A stretch of DNA of 64,000 bases from Mesorhizobium sp. (GTDB lineage Bacteria; Pseudomonadota; Alphaproteobacteria; Rhizobiales; Rhizobiaceae): positions 682,001 to 746,000 of the forward strand of contig JAHBYX010000001.1 of the NCBI GenBank assembly GCA_019635735.1. Direction: 5' to 3'. A program made the position numbers and the translations under genes. The notes below the pieces were generated by a model. That model saw only the letters and a program-made list of their open reading frames with translations. It did no database searches and was not told the origin of the DNA. Positions 34,068-44,453 of the stretch are shown here, piece after piece (position 1 is the stretch's first letter; the number at the start of each line of letters is the position of its first letter).

Positions 34068-35291
34068 GTGAAGACGGCCTCTCGCTTCAAGTTCCGCGCC
34101 TATGCGCAGTCCGGCGGCCACGACAGCGGCTACCTGATGGCCGTCGACCGGGCGGACGCGGTGCGCCAGCTTTCCCAGGCCGGCAAGATTCCCTACGAGT
34201 TGAAGCAGGTCGACGGCACGGCCACGACCCCGACCTCCCAGCCGTTCTTCGGCCTGTTCCAGCCGAAGCTGGATCTCACCCATTTCCTCAGCGAACTGTC
34301 GGTCATCATCGGCTCCGGCTTCAATGTCGACGTCGCGCTGAAGGCGGTGGCGGACGCCGAGACGAACAAGGGCCAGAAGGCGCGCATCCAGGCGATCCAT
34401 TCGCAGATCACCGAGGGCAAGTCGGTCGCCGAGGCCTTCGCCAGCCAGCCCAACATGCCGCCCGACGTGGTGGCGCTGGTGGCCAGCGGCGAGAGCAGCG
34501 GCCGGCTCGACATCGTCGTCTCGGAACTCTCCAAGACGCATGCGCTCAGGGCCAAGCGCAAATCCGAGATCACCGAGGCGATGATCTACCCGGCCTTCCT
34601 GCTGCTCATCATGGTCGGCGCGCTGCTCGTCCTGTCGCTCTATCTGGTGCCCGCGCTGGAGCCGATCTTCACCAATGCCGGCGCCGAGCCTCCCTTCATC
34701 GTGCGCGCGCTCGGCGGTGTCGGCGAGACGATCAAGCAGTTCGGCTTCCTCATCCTCGCCTGCCTCGGCGGGCTCGTCCTCCTGCTCGCGGTGTTTTTCC
34801 AGCGGCCGGCCACCAAGGCGCGGATGATGGATATCGCCGCGCGCATCCCGGTCGTCTCCGGCATCGTGCGCAGCGCCACGCGCGAGCGCTACCTCAACAC
34901 GATGTCGCTGCTGCTCGGCAACGGCGTACCGATGCTCGATGCGATGAACCTCGCCGCCGACACCGCGCCGTCGGCCGGACACAAGGCGAAGCTCTTGCTG
35001 GCGCGCCAGCGCGTCGCCTCGGGCGAGCCGATCTGGCAGGCGCTCAAATCGTCCGACGCCTTCCCGGATTCAATCCTCTCGCTGGTGCGGCTCGGCGAGG
35101 AATCGAACAATCTCGCGACCATGATGGGCCGCTCCGGCAACATGACCCAGGTGCAGATGCAGCGCACCATCAGCCGGGCGCTCGCGATGCTCACGCCTGC
35201 GATGACCATCATCCTCGGCGGCCTGGTCGGCAGCCTGGTCATTTCGGTGATGACGACGCTGCTCTCCATCAACGAGATGGCGATCCGATGA
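34068..35291 (+). CDS. gspF: Type II secretion inner-membrane platform protein
   Basis: A 407-residue polytopic protein with two repeated cytoplasmic T2SSF helical domains and three hydrophobic segments. Motifs include FLSELSVIIGSGFNVDVALK, LVASGESSGRLDIVVSELS, MIYPAFLLLIMVGALLVLSL and, in the second repeat, LNTMSLLLGNGVPMLDAMNL and SLVRLGEESNNLATMM. The start is a GTG at 34068. The stop overlaps the gspH start (ATGA). Confidence 0.95.
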   Translation: MKTASRFKFRAYAQSGGHDSGYLMAVDRADAVRQLSQAGKIPYELKQVDGTATTPTSQPFFGLFQPKLDLTHFLSELSVIIGSGFNVDVALKAVADAETNKGQKARIQAIHSQITEGKSVAEAFASQPNMPPDVVALVASGESSGRLDIVVSELSKTHALRAKRKSEITEAMIYPAFLLLIMVGALLVLSLYLVPALEPIFTNAGAEPPFIVRALGGVGETIKQFGFLILACLGGLVLLLAVFFQRPATKARMMDIAARIPVVSGIVRSATRERYLNTMSLLLGNGVPMLDAMNLAADTAPSAGHKAKLLLARQRVASGEPIWQALKSSDAFPDSILSLVRLGEESNNLATMMGRSGNMTQVQMQRTISRALAMLTPAMTIILGGLVGSLVISVMTTLLSINEMAIR

Positions 35292-35773
35292 CAACCGGCG
35301 TAGCGCGAAGGGATCGCGAAGCAGAAGCGGGATTCACGCTCGTCGAGTTCCTCGTCACCTTCGCCATACTCGCCGTCGTGCTCGGTTCCGTCGGCACGAC
35401 GCTCGCCCGGCGCGAAAACCGCATTACGCCGCTGATGAGCGCGGAGACGCTGCAATCCATGCTGTTCCGGGCCCGCAGCGACGCTATCCTGAAGGGGCGC
35501 AACACGCTGTTCTCGCTCAACGCCGGAGCCAAACAATATGTCTATCCGGCGGGCGCCCAGCCGATCCAGCTGCCGGACGACCAGGAAATCCGCATGATCG
35601 CCGGCTCCGAGTTCGTCTCGCCCGACGGCTCTACCTACTATCTCGTCTTCCGGCCCGACGGCTCGTCCTCCGGCGCAGAGATCCTGCTGCGGAACGGTGC
35701 CGGCACCGAGGCACGCGTCGAGGTCAACTGGCTCACCGGCCTGCCGCGCATGCGCGTGGGGACATCGCAGTGA
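35288..35773 (+). CDS. gspH: Type II secretion minor pseudopilin GspH
   Basis: A 161-residue pseudopilin with cleavage site EAG/FTLVEFLVTFAILAVVLGS and Glu at mature position 5. The C-terminal beta domain (SMLFRARSDAILKGRNTLFS and GSTYYLVFRPDGSSSGAEIL) fits GspH/FimT. The ATG at 35288 overlaps gspF's stop; its own stop overlaps the gspI GTG. Assigned as H from the fold and the H-I-J gene order. Confidence 0.87.
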   Translation: MTTGVARRDREAEAGFTLVEFLVTFAILAVVLGSVGTTLARRENRITPLMSAETLQSMLFRARSDAILKGRNTLFSLNAGAKQYVYPAGAQPIQLPDDQEIRMIAGSEFVSPDGSTYYLVFRPDGSSSGAEILLRNGAGTEARVEVNWLTGLPRMRVGTSQ

Positions 35774-36159
35774 CCGCCCCGGCATCGGAAGACCAGGGCG
35801 GCTACATCCTCGTCGAGACGATCGTCGCCTTCGCGATCCTCGCGCTCGCGCTCGGCGTCTCGATGCAGACGATCTCGCAAAGCGCCACGACGCTGGTGCG
35901 CGCCTCCGACATCCAGGCGGCAGGGCTCGTCTACAACGAACTCGCCGAGAGGGAATTTCCCGATCTCCGGGACGAAGGGGAGTTCACCGGCGAACTCGAC
36001 TCGGGCGAGCCGTGGAAGATCGTCGCCCGCGCCCTGCGCGACAGCCACGCGCGGCCGCTGCTTTCGGTTTCCGCCACGGTCTGGCCGCGCGGCGCGGACG
36101 GGCCGGGATACAGCTACCAGACCTTCGTCAGCAATCCGCCCGTGGTTGTTCCGCCATGA
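35770..36159 (+). CDS. gspI: Type II secretion minor pseudopilin GspI
   Basis: A 129-residue pseudopilin. The cleavage site is DQGG/YILVETIVAFAILALALG, with Glu at mature position 5. LVYNELAEREFPDL and the C-terminal beta region (GYSYQTFVSN) fit the short GspI form. The GTG start at 35770 overlaps the gspH stop. GspI nucleates the I-J-K tip complex of the pseudopilus. Confidence 0.87.
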   Translation: MTAPASEDQGGYILVETIVAFAILALALGVSMQTISQSATTLVRASDIQAAGLVYNELAEREFPDLRDEGEFTGELDSGEPWKIVARALRDSHARPLLSVSATVWPRGADGPGYSYQTFVSNPPVVVPP

Positions 36160-36749
36160 CGAGGCGAGCCTCATCCCGGGACGGCTTCGTTCTGATCGAA
36201 GTGCTCGTCGCGCTGTCCGTCGTCGCCGTGATGGCGGCGATGATGGCCGGCGTGTTCAGCCAGTTGCGGTCGGTGGCGAAGCTGCGGGAACAGGTGATCG
36301 TCAAGGCGGAGCTCGAAGGCGCGCTCTCGCATCTGGAACGGACGCTGTCGGCGGCCAAATCCGCCAAGCTGCCGGAGAATGTGGACGAGGAGGACAAGCG
36401 GTTCGAGGGCCGCGCCACGCAGATGCGGTTCGCCGGGGTGACCCGCCAAGGATTCTACTCGCTGGCGCTGCGCGACATCGACATCCACATCGACACTCAG
36501 GGCGACGCCCCGCGTCTCGTGCAGACCATGTCGATGCGCCGCCCGCCCGAGGCCGCCGCGGAAACGAGATCGACGATCATCATCCTCGACAGGTTCGACA
36601 GCCTCGACTTTAGCTATTCGGAAGACGGGCTGACCTTCACCTCGTCATTCACCAAGCAGGGCAGCCTGCCGAAGATGGTGAAGATCAGGATCGGCCGTTC
36701 GGTCTCCGGAAAGACGGTCTCCGCGACAACGGTCGCGCGGATTCTCTAG
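36156..36749 (+). CDS. gspJ: Type II secretion minor pseudopilin GspJ
   Basis: A 197-residue pseudopilin. The cleavage site is SRDG/FVLIEVLVALSVVAVMAAM, with Glu at mature position 5. The later beta-rich domain contains RFDSLDFSYSEDGLTFTSSF. The ATG at 36156 overlaps the gspI stop. Last gene of the plus-strand operon. It ends 34 bp from the stop of the convergent acidic protein gene. Confidence 0.85.
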   Translation: MTRRASSRDGFVLIEVLVALSVVAVMAAMMAGVFSQLRSVAKLREQVIVKAELEGALSHLERTLSAAKSAKLPENVDEEDKRFEGRATQMRFAGVTRQGFYSLALRDIDIHIDTQGDAPRLVQTMSMRRPPEAAAETRSTIIILDRFDSLDFSYSEDGLTFTSSFTKQGSLPKMVKIRIGRSVSGKTVSATTVARIL

Positions 36750-36783
36750 AACCGGCCGTGTCCAGGCATATCCATTCTCGAAC

Positions 36784-37296
36784 TTACGCCGGCGGAGCGT
36801 CCATTCTGGGCAGCGCGTTGGTGACGCCGCCGACCTCGGCGATCGGGTTCTCGACCTCGTCGCCGCCGTCTTCATCCGCCTTCGGCAACGTATTGTCGGC
36901 GCCGGTGCTCTGAAGGTCGTTCGTCACCTCCTCGCTTTCGGGCGCGTCGTAGCCCACCGTCGCCCCCGCCTCGAGATCGCCCGTGGCCTCGACAAGCGGA
37001 TTGTCGACGGTGACATCGTCGGTGATGTCGCCACCCGCGCCGCCGCCACTGCCGCCGTCTAGCATGCTGCCGATCAGCGAGACGCGGTAGGCCGCCTGAG
37101 GCGAGAGCGCCGAATAGACGGAAGGGCCTCCGGTTGGAGAGCCGTCCGGCGAGGTCGCGCCCCCATCGATCAGCGAGAGGAACTCGTTGCCGCCATTGCC
37201 TTGCCCGCCCGAAAGGGAGTCGGACACGGTCGGCATGCGGCCCGTCTGGGTGGCCGCCGCCGGGTAGCTGGTCCGCAGCGATCCGAAAAGTGACAT
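36784..37296 (-). CDS. Acidic, Gly/Asp-rich protein of unknown function
   Basis: A 170-residue protein with no recognised domain. It is low complexity: Ser/Gly-rich in the first half (SDSLSGGQGNGGNEFLSLID), Asp/Glu/Val-rich in the second (GDITDDVTVDNPLVEATGDL, EADEDGG-like runs). A strong ribosome site (GGAGG, then AAGG) precedes the ATG at 37296, so it is likely translated. No Sec signal is visible. Acidic Asp/Gly-rich sequence recalls non-Sec secreted proteins, but no repeats of the calcium-binding RTX type were found. It lies between the T2SS and rhamnose genes. Confidence 0.6.
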   Translation of the reverse strand: MSLFGSLRTSYPAAATQTGRMPTVSDSLSGGQGNGGNEFLSLIDGGATSPDGSPTGGPSVYSALSPQAAYRVSLIGSMLDGGSGGGAGGDITDDVTVDNPLVEATGDLEAGATVGYDAPESEEVTNDLQSTGADNTLPKADEDGGDEVENPIAEVGGVTNALPRMDAPPA

Positions 37297-37499
37297 GACC
37301 TTGCCTCCGCGCAGGGAATGCTATGGTCGGCAGCCTATCGCATTCGGCTTGTGCGAGGCTGGCGACGGCCTCCACCCCGGCCGGCGCGATGTCGCGGCGC
37401 GTCGAAACGGTATGGACTGCGCGCGCGCCCTCGTGATAGGTCGCCCCCGGGGCAGGGATATTTCGTAAACCATCTTCAATTGGCCACAGAAAGTCACCG

Positions 37500-38377
<878 letters not shown>

Positions 38378-38381
<4 letters not shown>

Positions 38382-38935
38382 TGGTCGAAGTCCGGACGTT
38401 CGGGCTCGGGGGCATACTCGAGATCCTGCCGAAGAAGCATGGCGACAATCGCGGGTTCTTTTCGGAGACCTACAACGCCGCGGCGCTGAAGGCGCACGGC
38501 GTAGAGCTCGTTTTCGTCCAGGACAACCACTCCTATTCGGCGGCCGCGGGCGTGCTGCGCGGCCTGCACTACCAGCTGCCGCCCTTCGCGCAGGACAAGC
38601 TGGTGCGCGTCACGCGCGGCGCGATCCTCGATGTGGTCGTCGATATCAGGCGCTCCTCGCCGACCTTCGGCCAGTGGGAGGCGCTCGAGGTCTCGGCCGA
38701 GAAGTGGAACCAGATCCTCGTTCCCAAGGGTTTCGCCCACGGTTTCGTTACCCTCGTCCCCGACACCGAGGTCCTCTACAAGGTCACCGAACTCTATTCG
38801 AAGGACCACGACCGGTCGCTTCGCTTCGACGATCCGGCGATCGGCGTCGAATGGCCGTCATTTGCGGCGGGCTACATTCTTTCGGACAAGGACAAGGCCG
38901 CGCCGCTCCTGGCGGATGCGGATCTTTTCGACTGA
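38378..38935 (+). CDS. rmlC: dTDP-4-dehydrorhamnose 3,5-epimerase
   Basis: A 185-residue cupin enzyme, third step of dTDP-L-rhamnose synthesis. Motifs: [25 protein letters not shown] (catalytic His), [20 protein letters not shown] and [11 protein letters not shown]. Usual family length. The start at 38378 overlaps the rmlA stop. Confidence 0.96.
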
Positions 38936-38950
38936 GCTGAGGTATCCGGC

Positions 38951-40021
38951 ATGAATTTTCTCGTCACCGGCGGCGCCGGCTTCATCGGATCGGCGGTCTG
39001 CCGGCACATCTGCTCTGACCTGTCGAACAACGTCACCAATGTCGACGTGCTCACCTATGCGGGCAATCTGACATCGCTGCGCCCGATCGAGAACCAGCAC
39101 AATTACCGGTTCGAGAAGGCCAACGTTTGCGACGATGCCGCGATCCTGGCGATCATGAAGCGGGACGACATCGACATCGTCATGCATCTCGCCGCCGAGA
39201 GCCATGTCGACCGGTCGATCGACGGGCCGGCCGCCTTCATCGAGACTAACATCATCGGCACGTTCCGGATGCTCAACGCCGCGCTCGAATACTACCGCGG
39301 GCTGACGGCTGAGAAGAAGGAGCGGTTCCGCTTCCACCACATCTCGACCGACGAGGTGTTCGGAGACCTGCCCTTCGACAGCGGAATCTTCACCGAAGAG
39401 ACGCCCTACGCGCCGTCCTCGCCCTATTCGGCCTCGAAGGCCGCGTCGGATCATCTCGTCCGCGCCTGGCACGAGACCTACGGCCTGCCGGTCGTGCTTT
39501 CCAACTGCTCCAACAATTACGGGCCGTTCCACTTCCCCGAGAAGCTGATCCCGCTCGCCATTCTCAACGCGCTGCACGAGAAGCCGGTGCAGGTCTACGG
39601 CACGGGCGAGAACGTGCGCGACTGGCTTCATGTCGAGGACCATGCGCGGGCGCTCGCCACCATCGCCACCCGGGGAGCCAATGGCGAGAGCTACAATGTC
39701 GGCGGCAATTCGGAGCGCACGAACCTGACTGTCGTCCAGACCATCTGCGATATCCTCGACCGGAAGCGGCCCCGTTCCGGTGGCAGGAGCTATCGCGAGC
39801 TGATCACGTTCGTCACGGACCGGCCCGGCCACGACCGCCGCTACGCAATCGACGCCTCCAAGATCAAGCGTGAGCTCGGCTGGGAGCCGAAGGAAACGTT
39901 CCAGAGCGGCCTGCTGCGCACCATCGAGTGGTATCTCGACAATGAATGGTGGTGGGAGCCGATCCGGCGCGAGAAACACCCAGGCGAACGGCTGGGCGAT
40001 GTATCGAAGGCCGCCGAGTGA
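38951..40021 (+). CDS. rmlB: dTDP-glucose 4,6-dehydratase
   Basis: A 356-residue extended SDR, second step of dTDP-L-rhamnose synthesis. NAD motif [17 protein letters not shown], the RmlB-specific [25 protein letters not shown] and catalytic [10 protein letters not shown] are present, with [15 protein letters not shown] further on. Normal length. Its TGA shares bases with the rmlD GTG. Confidence 0.97.
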   Translation: MNFLVTGGAGFIGSAVCRHICSDLSNNVTNVDVLTYAGNLTSLRPIENQHNYRFEKANVCDDAAILAIMKRDDIDIVMHLAAESHVDRSIDGPAAFIETNIIGTFRMLNAALEYYRGLTAEKKERFRFHHISTDEVFGDLPFDSGIFTEETPYAPSSPYSASKAASDHLVRAWHETYGLPVVLSNCSNNYGPFHFPEKLIPLAILNALHEKPVQVYGTGENVRDWLHVEDHARALATIATRGANGESYNVGGNSERTNLTVVQTICDILDRKRPRSGGRSYRELITFVTDRPGHDRRYAIDASKIKRELGWEPKETFQSGLLRTIEWYLDNEWWWEPIRREKHPGERLGDVSKAAE

Positions 40022-40911
40022 GAATCGCCGTCACCGGTCGTGAAGGCCAGGTCGCGCAAGGCCTCAAAGAACGGGGCGGCGGCCGTGCGGACGTCGAGAT
40101 CGTCCTCGTCGGCCGCCCTGACCTCGACCTCGCGACCCCCGCCTCCGTTGCTCCCGCCCTGGAAGCCGCGCGGCCCGACCTGATCGTCTCCGCCGCCGCC
40201 TATACCGCGGTCGACCGCGCCGAGGACGAGCCTGACCTCGCCCATGCGGTGAACGGCGCCGGCGCCGGCGCCGTCGCGTCGGCCGCGCACGACCTCGGCG
40301 TCCCCGTCATCCACCTGTCCACCGACTACGTCTTCGACGGAGGCAAGGACGGTGCCTATGTCGAGACTGATCCGACCGGCCCGATCGGCGTCTACGGCGC
40401 ATCCAAGCTGGCCGGGGAGCTGGCGGTCGCCGCCGCCGGTCCGCGCCACGCAATCCTGCGCACCGCCTGGGTCTACAGCCCGTTCGGGAACAATTTCCTG
40501 CGCACGATGCTCCGTGTCGCCGCCAGTCGCGACGAGCTCACCGTCGTCGCCGACCAGCACGGCAACCCGACCTCGGCGCTGGACATCGCCGATGCCATCC
40601 TCCACATCGCGCCGCAGATGGTCTCGGGCCGCAGTGACGTCTTCGGCATCTTCCACCTTGCCGGTTCAGGCACGACCAACTGGGCCGGCTTCGCCCGCCG
40701 CATCTTCGCTGCAAGCAGCGCTCTCGGCGGCCCGTCCGCCCGGGTGAAGGACATTCCGGCCGCCGACTACCCGACCAAGGCGCGCCGGCCGGCCAATTCG
40801 CGCCTGTCGAGCGCGAAGTTCGCCGACACCTTCGGCTGGACCGCGCCAGACTGGCGCGACAGCACGGATGCGGTCGTCAAGCGCCTACTTGGTGCGCCAC
40901 AGTCTCCTTAG
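40018..40911 (+). CDS. rmlD: dTDP-4-dehydrorhamnose reductase
   Basis: A 297-residue SDR, last step of dTDP-L-rhamnose synthesis. The start is a GTG at 40018 ([16 protein letters not shown]) overlapping the rmlB stop. Motifs: [34 protein letters not shown], catalytic YGASKLAGE, and [20 protein letters not shown], all typical of RfbD/RmlD. It converges with and overlaps the pirin gene by 27 bp. Confidence 0.95.
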   Translation: MRIAVTGREGQVAQGLKERGGGRADVEIVLVGRPDLDLATPASVAPALEAARPDLIVSAAAYTAVDRAEDEPDLAHAVNGAGAGAVASAAHDLGVPVIHLSTDYVFDGGKDGAYVETDPTGPIGVYGASKLAGELAVAAAGPRHAILRTAWVYSPFGNNFLRTMLRVAASRDELTVVADQHGNPTSALDIADAILHIAPQMVSGRSDVFGIFHLAGSGTTNWAGFARRIFAASSALGGPSARVKDIPAADYPTKARRPANSRLSSAKFADTFGWTAPDWRDSTDAVVKRLLGAPQSP

Positions 40912-41694
40912 CGGAGCCAGTTTCTTCACCGCCCTGACCGCAAAGGCCGGGGGTATCTTCGGATTGTCCCCTACCGTGCCCTTCCGCGTCACCGGCGCGG
41001 CCGGATCGACGAGGAAGGCGACTACCAGGGACGCCTCCTCCGCCTTGAGCGATAAAGTCCCACCGCCCGGCAGCAATCCCTGCTCGCCTTCGGCGAAGAC
41101 CTCGTTGCCGGCTGCGATCCGGCCGCTGAAGACGTAGAAATAGAGGTCGCGTCCTGGCATCGAGGGGAACTCCACCAACGCCCCCTCATCCAGCCGGATG
41201 TCGAAGAAGTCGACCGCGTTGCGCACGAAGAACGGGGCGTCACCCGCTTCCGGTCCGAACAGGTGACGCCAGACGTTCGGAGCGGCTGGCGCGACAGGGC
41301 CATGCTGGATGCCGGGCTCGAGATCGGCTTCCCGCGGCCGCACGAAGATCTGAAGCATGCGCAGCGGCGGGTCGTTCGGCAATGTCTCTTCCGAATGCCA
41401 GAAGCTGCGCCCGGCATTCATCACCATCAGGTGCCTGCCATCGATCACCAGCGAGCCCGTCGCCCGGTCGTCGTGGCGCATGACGCCGTCCGGCACCCAG
41501 GAGACGATTTCGTCGTTGCGGTGCTCGTGCATGGCGATGAGGCGGCCGGGACGGAGGATCGATTCCACGACCATCGCCAGGGGGCCGTGCCCGTGGTCGC
41601 GGGTCCTGGGCAACAGCCATCCCGGCATGTTGGCGTGGATGATGAACCCGCCCATGTCCCGGACGATGAGTGTGCGACCACCTTTCAGCAGCAT
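40885..41694 (-). CDS. Pirin-family bicupin protein
   Basis: A 269-residue protein. The N-terminal cupin has the pirin pattern: MHEHRNDEIVSWVPDGVMRH, then VMNAGRSFWHSEE with the conserved metal-ligand histidines and glutamate, and LQIFVRPREADLEPG. The second half is a degenerate cupin. Pirins are iron-binding and include quercetinase-like enzymes and regulators. It lies at the end of the rhamnose genes, in the opposite direction, and could be unrelated to them. Confidence 0.75.
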   Translation of the reverse strand: MLLKGGRTLIVRDMGGFIIHANMPGWLLPRTRDHGHGPLAMVVESILRPGRLIAMHEHRNDEIVSWVPDGVMRHDDRATGSLVIDGRHLMVMNAGRSFWHSEETLPNDPPLRMLQIFVRPREADLEPGIQHGPVAPAAPNVWRHLFGPEAGDAPFFVRNAVDFFDIRLDEGALVEFPSMPGRDLYFYVFSGRIAAGNEVFAEGEQGLLPGGGTLSLKAEEASLVVAFLVDPAAPVTRKGTVGDNPKIPPAFAVRAVKKLAPLRRLWRTK

Positions 41695-41773
41695 GGCAAC
41701 GGCCCGTCACGACAACAGGATTGAAGCCTAGCATGTCCGTCACGCGGGACGCGACGGACATCGCATTCGCCCG

Positions 41774-43090
41774 TTACGACACCACCGCCCCGTCCGGCCA
41801 CCGCCAGTTCGTGCCGTCCGACACCGCCATGCGCCGGTTCGAGCTGCCGTCGGAGACGTAGATCATCTGCCCCGGGAGGGCGGCAGACGGCAGCCCCGCC
41901 ACGGTGTAGGAGCGCAGCACGAAATGGCGGTCGGCCGTGACGATCGTGTTCGCACCGCCCATCTGCAGGTCCACGCCCGAGCTGTCGCCGAGGCGAACGT
42001 GGCCGTCGACCAGCCGGAGCATAGTGACGTTCGCCGTTCCGCCTGCCGTGCAGGCGAAGAAGTACATCTGGGTTCCCTGTGCCGTGTCGGTCCATGCCTG
42101 CGTTGCGTCGACGACGAACCCGCCGCGCGTGCCGGCGCTGTAGGCGGTAGCGCCGTAGCCGAATGCCGCGAGGTTCAGCAACTGGTCGCCCGACGCGAGG
42201 GCCGACGGCGAGGCCCCCGTGCCGCGCGCCTTGCGGAATGTGACGTTCGCACCGCCCGAGGCCGTGTTGTAGTTGTCAAAAAGTACGCGCGTCGAGTTTC
42301 CCTGGTTGGAGAAATGGACGAACGTGCCCGACGGCCCCGCCTGCGGGACATGGGAGAGGCCGTGCACCTGAAGGCTGCCCGTCATCGTGTCGCCCTGCCG
42401 CGACATCGCATATTGCCTGGTCGCTATGCCGAGATCGTCTACCGGATCGTCTGCGACGGTAGCCAGGCCCGTCGCGGCATCCACCGTCAGCGCCTCGGTC
42501 CAGGCGCTGCCGTCCGACGACACTCTCACGGAGAAATCGTCCGCGCCGGCGAGGCCGAACTCGGCCCGGCCGGAAAAGCCGGTCTGGAACAGGACCGACG
42601 CCGTGTCGCCCGCCGCCGCCTTGTTGATCTTCAGCCGATGGTCGTCGCCGTCATGGCTGAACAGGCTGGCTGCGCTTGCGACGGCAAGGCGGTTCGTGGC
42701 GTCGGCGGTCGCGTTGACGCCGATCAGTTCCGCCGGGTTCAGGCCGGCGGCCACCGCGTCCAGCCAGTCGGCCCCGTCGAAGACCGCGATCTGCTCCTCG
42801 TCCGCGATCCAGGCGATCCAGCCGGCAAGCGGCGGGATGATCGCCCAGCCGCCCGGGCGCGACACCGCGACCTTGCCGGCATGGCCGCTCCAGGCGCCGT
42901 CTGGTACCGCTCCGACGATGTAGCGATCGCCCTCAGCCGGCGAACCCGGCGGCGCCGGCAGGGTCCGCGACAAGACGGAAAGCTGCACCACGGCGTCGAG
43001 GATCTCGAGCGCCTGGTTGTGGGTCACGTGCTTCTGCGCCTGCGAGGGCATGATGTAGGGCATGTTCAGGGTGGGGGTTTGGTCGGCCAT
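41774..43090 (-). CDS. DUF2793 protein with a phage-tail-fibre-like repeat
   Basis: A 438-residue protein. The first 90 residues match DUF2793: ADQTPTLNMPYIMPSQAQKH, VTHNQALEILDAVVQLSV and GDRYIVG. The middle contains ATRQYAMSRQGDTMTGSLQV, which is the GDTMTG repeat of phage tail fibres. The C-terminus is beta-rich with SNQGNSTRVLFDNYNT and MIYVSDGSSNRRMAVSDGTN. The ATG at 43090 has GGAG seven bases upstream; the frame extends to 43417 without support. Likely a surface or particle-associated adhesin. No other phage genes surround it; it lies between rhamnose and glycosyltransferase genes. Confidence 0.75.
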   Translation of the reverse strand: MADQTPTLNMPYIMPSQAQKHVTHNQALEILDAVVQLSVLSRTLPAPPGSPAEGDRYIVGAVPDGAWSGHAGKVAVSRPGGWAIIPPLAGWIAWIADEEQIAVFDGADWLDAVAAGLNPAELIGVNATADATNRLAVASAASLFSHDGDDHRLKINKAAAGDTASVLFQTGFSGRAEFGLAGADDFSVRVSSDGSAWTEALTVDAATGLATVADDPVDDLGIATRQYAMSRQGDTMTGSLQVHGLSHVPQAGPSGTFVHFSNQGNSTRVLFDNYNTASGGANVTFRKARGTGASPSALASGDQLLNLAAFGYGATAYSAGTRGGFVVDATQAWTDTAQGTQMYFFACTAGGTANVTMLRLVDGHVRLGDSSGVDLQMGGANTIVTADRHFVLRSYTVAGLPSAALPGQMIYVSDGSSNRRMAVSDGTNWRWPDGAVVS

Positions 43091-43311
43091 GGCTTTTCTC
43101 CGCGTTCGTCGCGCGCAGAATCGCCCGGAGCGGAGAACCCGTTGATCGTTCGGCCCGCCGCCGTCGACGCGAGCTACGATCTTGCCCCACGCAACTCGAT
43201 GAATTCGTTTGCAGAATGGCACCGCCTCGGGCGGACGCGACCACCGGCGGCGGAAATTTCGATCCACGTGTCGGGAGTCGTCAGTCGGGGCGAGGCGGAA
43301 ATGGCGGTTTC

Positions 43312-44235
43312 CTAGAGCCGGTTGATGGCCGACGCGAGGTAAAGGCTCGCCTGCCCCTTCCGGGTCTGGCGGTGGATGCCGCTGCGGTGGAGTTCGATCA
43401 GCCGGCGCGGCAGCCACATCGTCCGCAGCGCCGCGAACCGGTCGAGCACGTCGCTGGCATCGTCGGTCAGCAGGTCCCGGCAGGCCTGCAGGCCGGCGAG
43501 GTTTCGGTCGGTCCAGCGGGCAAAGCCGCCGCCGAGCAGGAAACCTGTACGCCCCAGCCTCGCCCGCAGACCGTCATTCGAGCCGACGAGGTTGCCGACA
43601 TGCTGGCGGTAGTCGACGCGCGGCTCCGGCGAATAGTGGAAGGTCCCGCCCGCCCCCGTCACCATCATGTAGCACCACCAGTCATGGCTGACGAAGCCGC
43701 TGCGGCGCGAGGCTTCCGCCATCAGGTCACGTGCGGCGCGGTTCATCACCATCGTGTTGCCGCCGGCGATCGACTGCACGATCGCGTTCCGGAACGAGGG
43801 CGGCTCGGCAAACAGTGGCGACAGGCCGACCGGCCTGCCTTCGATGTCGACGGTGCGGGTACGGCCGCCGTAGAGCGCGGGCCTCTCCGCCGGCTGCTGC
43901 GCCAGCCAGGAGATCGCCGCTTCCAGCTTGTCCGGCGCCCAGATGTCATCCTGGTCGCAGAAGGCGTAATAGTCGGCCGCGATGTCCTCGTTGACCATCA
44001 GCGAGCGGAAATTCTCGGCAAATCCCTGCCCCGGCCCGCGCAGGATGGTAAAGGCGCCCTTCCGCCACCCGGCACCCATCTCGCCGAGGACGCCGAGCGA
44101 CCCGTCGGTGGAGCCGTCGTCGGAAATCCACAGGTCGATGTCCGGCACCGTCTGGGCTGCCAGCGAGGCGAACTGCTCGGCAAGAAAGCGCTCGCCATTG
44201 TAGACGCAGGCGAGGATCGCCACCCGGATGGTCAC
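43312..44235 (-). CDS. Family 2 glycosyltransferase
   Basis: A 307-residue GT-A transferase of the RgpB/WcaA-like group. N-terminus VAILACVYNGERFLAEQFAS, then LWISDDGSTDGS, the metal-binding AFCDQDDIWAPDKLEAAI, and SHDWWCYM in the acceptor half. This set is typical of enzymes annotated as rhamnosyl- or alpha-L-Rha transferases. The GTG at 44235 follows GGGAAAGG; the frame extends to 44280 without a ribosome site. It lies upstream of the DUF2793 gene on the same strand, 221 bp away. Confidence 0.88.
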   Translation of the reverse strand: MTIRVAILACVYNGERFLAEQFASLAAQTVPDIDLWISDDGSTDGSLGVLGEMGAGWRKGAFTILRGPGQGFAENFRSLMVNEDIAADYYAFCDQDDIWAPDKLEAAISWLAQQPAERPALYGGRTRTVDIEGRPVGLSPLFAEPPSFRNAIVQSIAGGNTMVMNRAARDLMAEASRRSGFVSHDWWCYMMVTGAGGTFHYSPEPRVDYRQHVGNLVGSNDGLRARLGRTGFLLGGGFARWTDRNLAGLQACRDLLTDDASDVLDRFAALRTMWLPRRLIELHRSGIHRQTRKGQASLYLASAINRL

Positions 44236-44293
44236 GCGCAGCCTTTCCCGTCGCGAAAGCGAGACGTTTCCGGCGGGCACATGTCGAAGAGGA

Positions 44294-44368
44294 TGGCTGG
44301 GGCGCCTGGATTCGAACCAGGGAATGGCGGTACCAAAAACCGCTGCCTTACCACTTGGCTACGCCCCA
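44294..44368 (-). tRNA. tRNA-Gln (anticodon TTG)
   Basis: The minus strand reads TGGGGCG at the 5' end and CGCCCCAGCCA at the 3' end, which pair as a 7-bp acceptor stem with encoded CCA. The anticodon arm is GCGGT-TTTTGGT-ACCGC, giving anticodon TTG, and the T arm contains GGTTCGAATCC. D-arm AGCCAAGTGGTAAGGC is normal. Confidence 0.95.
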
Positions 44369-44453
44369 ATCCGGCAGGCCGCCAGAGTGATGGCGGCCTT
44401 ATAGTGGTTCGGCGAACGACGTGCAACGCGGTCGTCGGCTGCCCCGCTTCGTC

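Noticed and set aside
32192..34090. 632-codon open frame antisense to gspE and gspK
   Set aside because: gspE motifs on plus are complete; the antisense product has no recognisable domain.
41774..43090. Prophage or gene transfer agent cluster
   Set aside because: One tail-fibre-like gene only; no capsid, terminase, integrase or att site in the window.
41924..43315. 463-codon frame antisense to the DUF2793 gene
   Set aside because: DUF2793 and tail-fibre motifs and a ribosome site support the minus strand.
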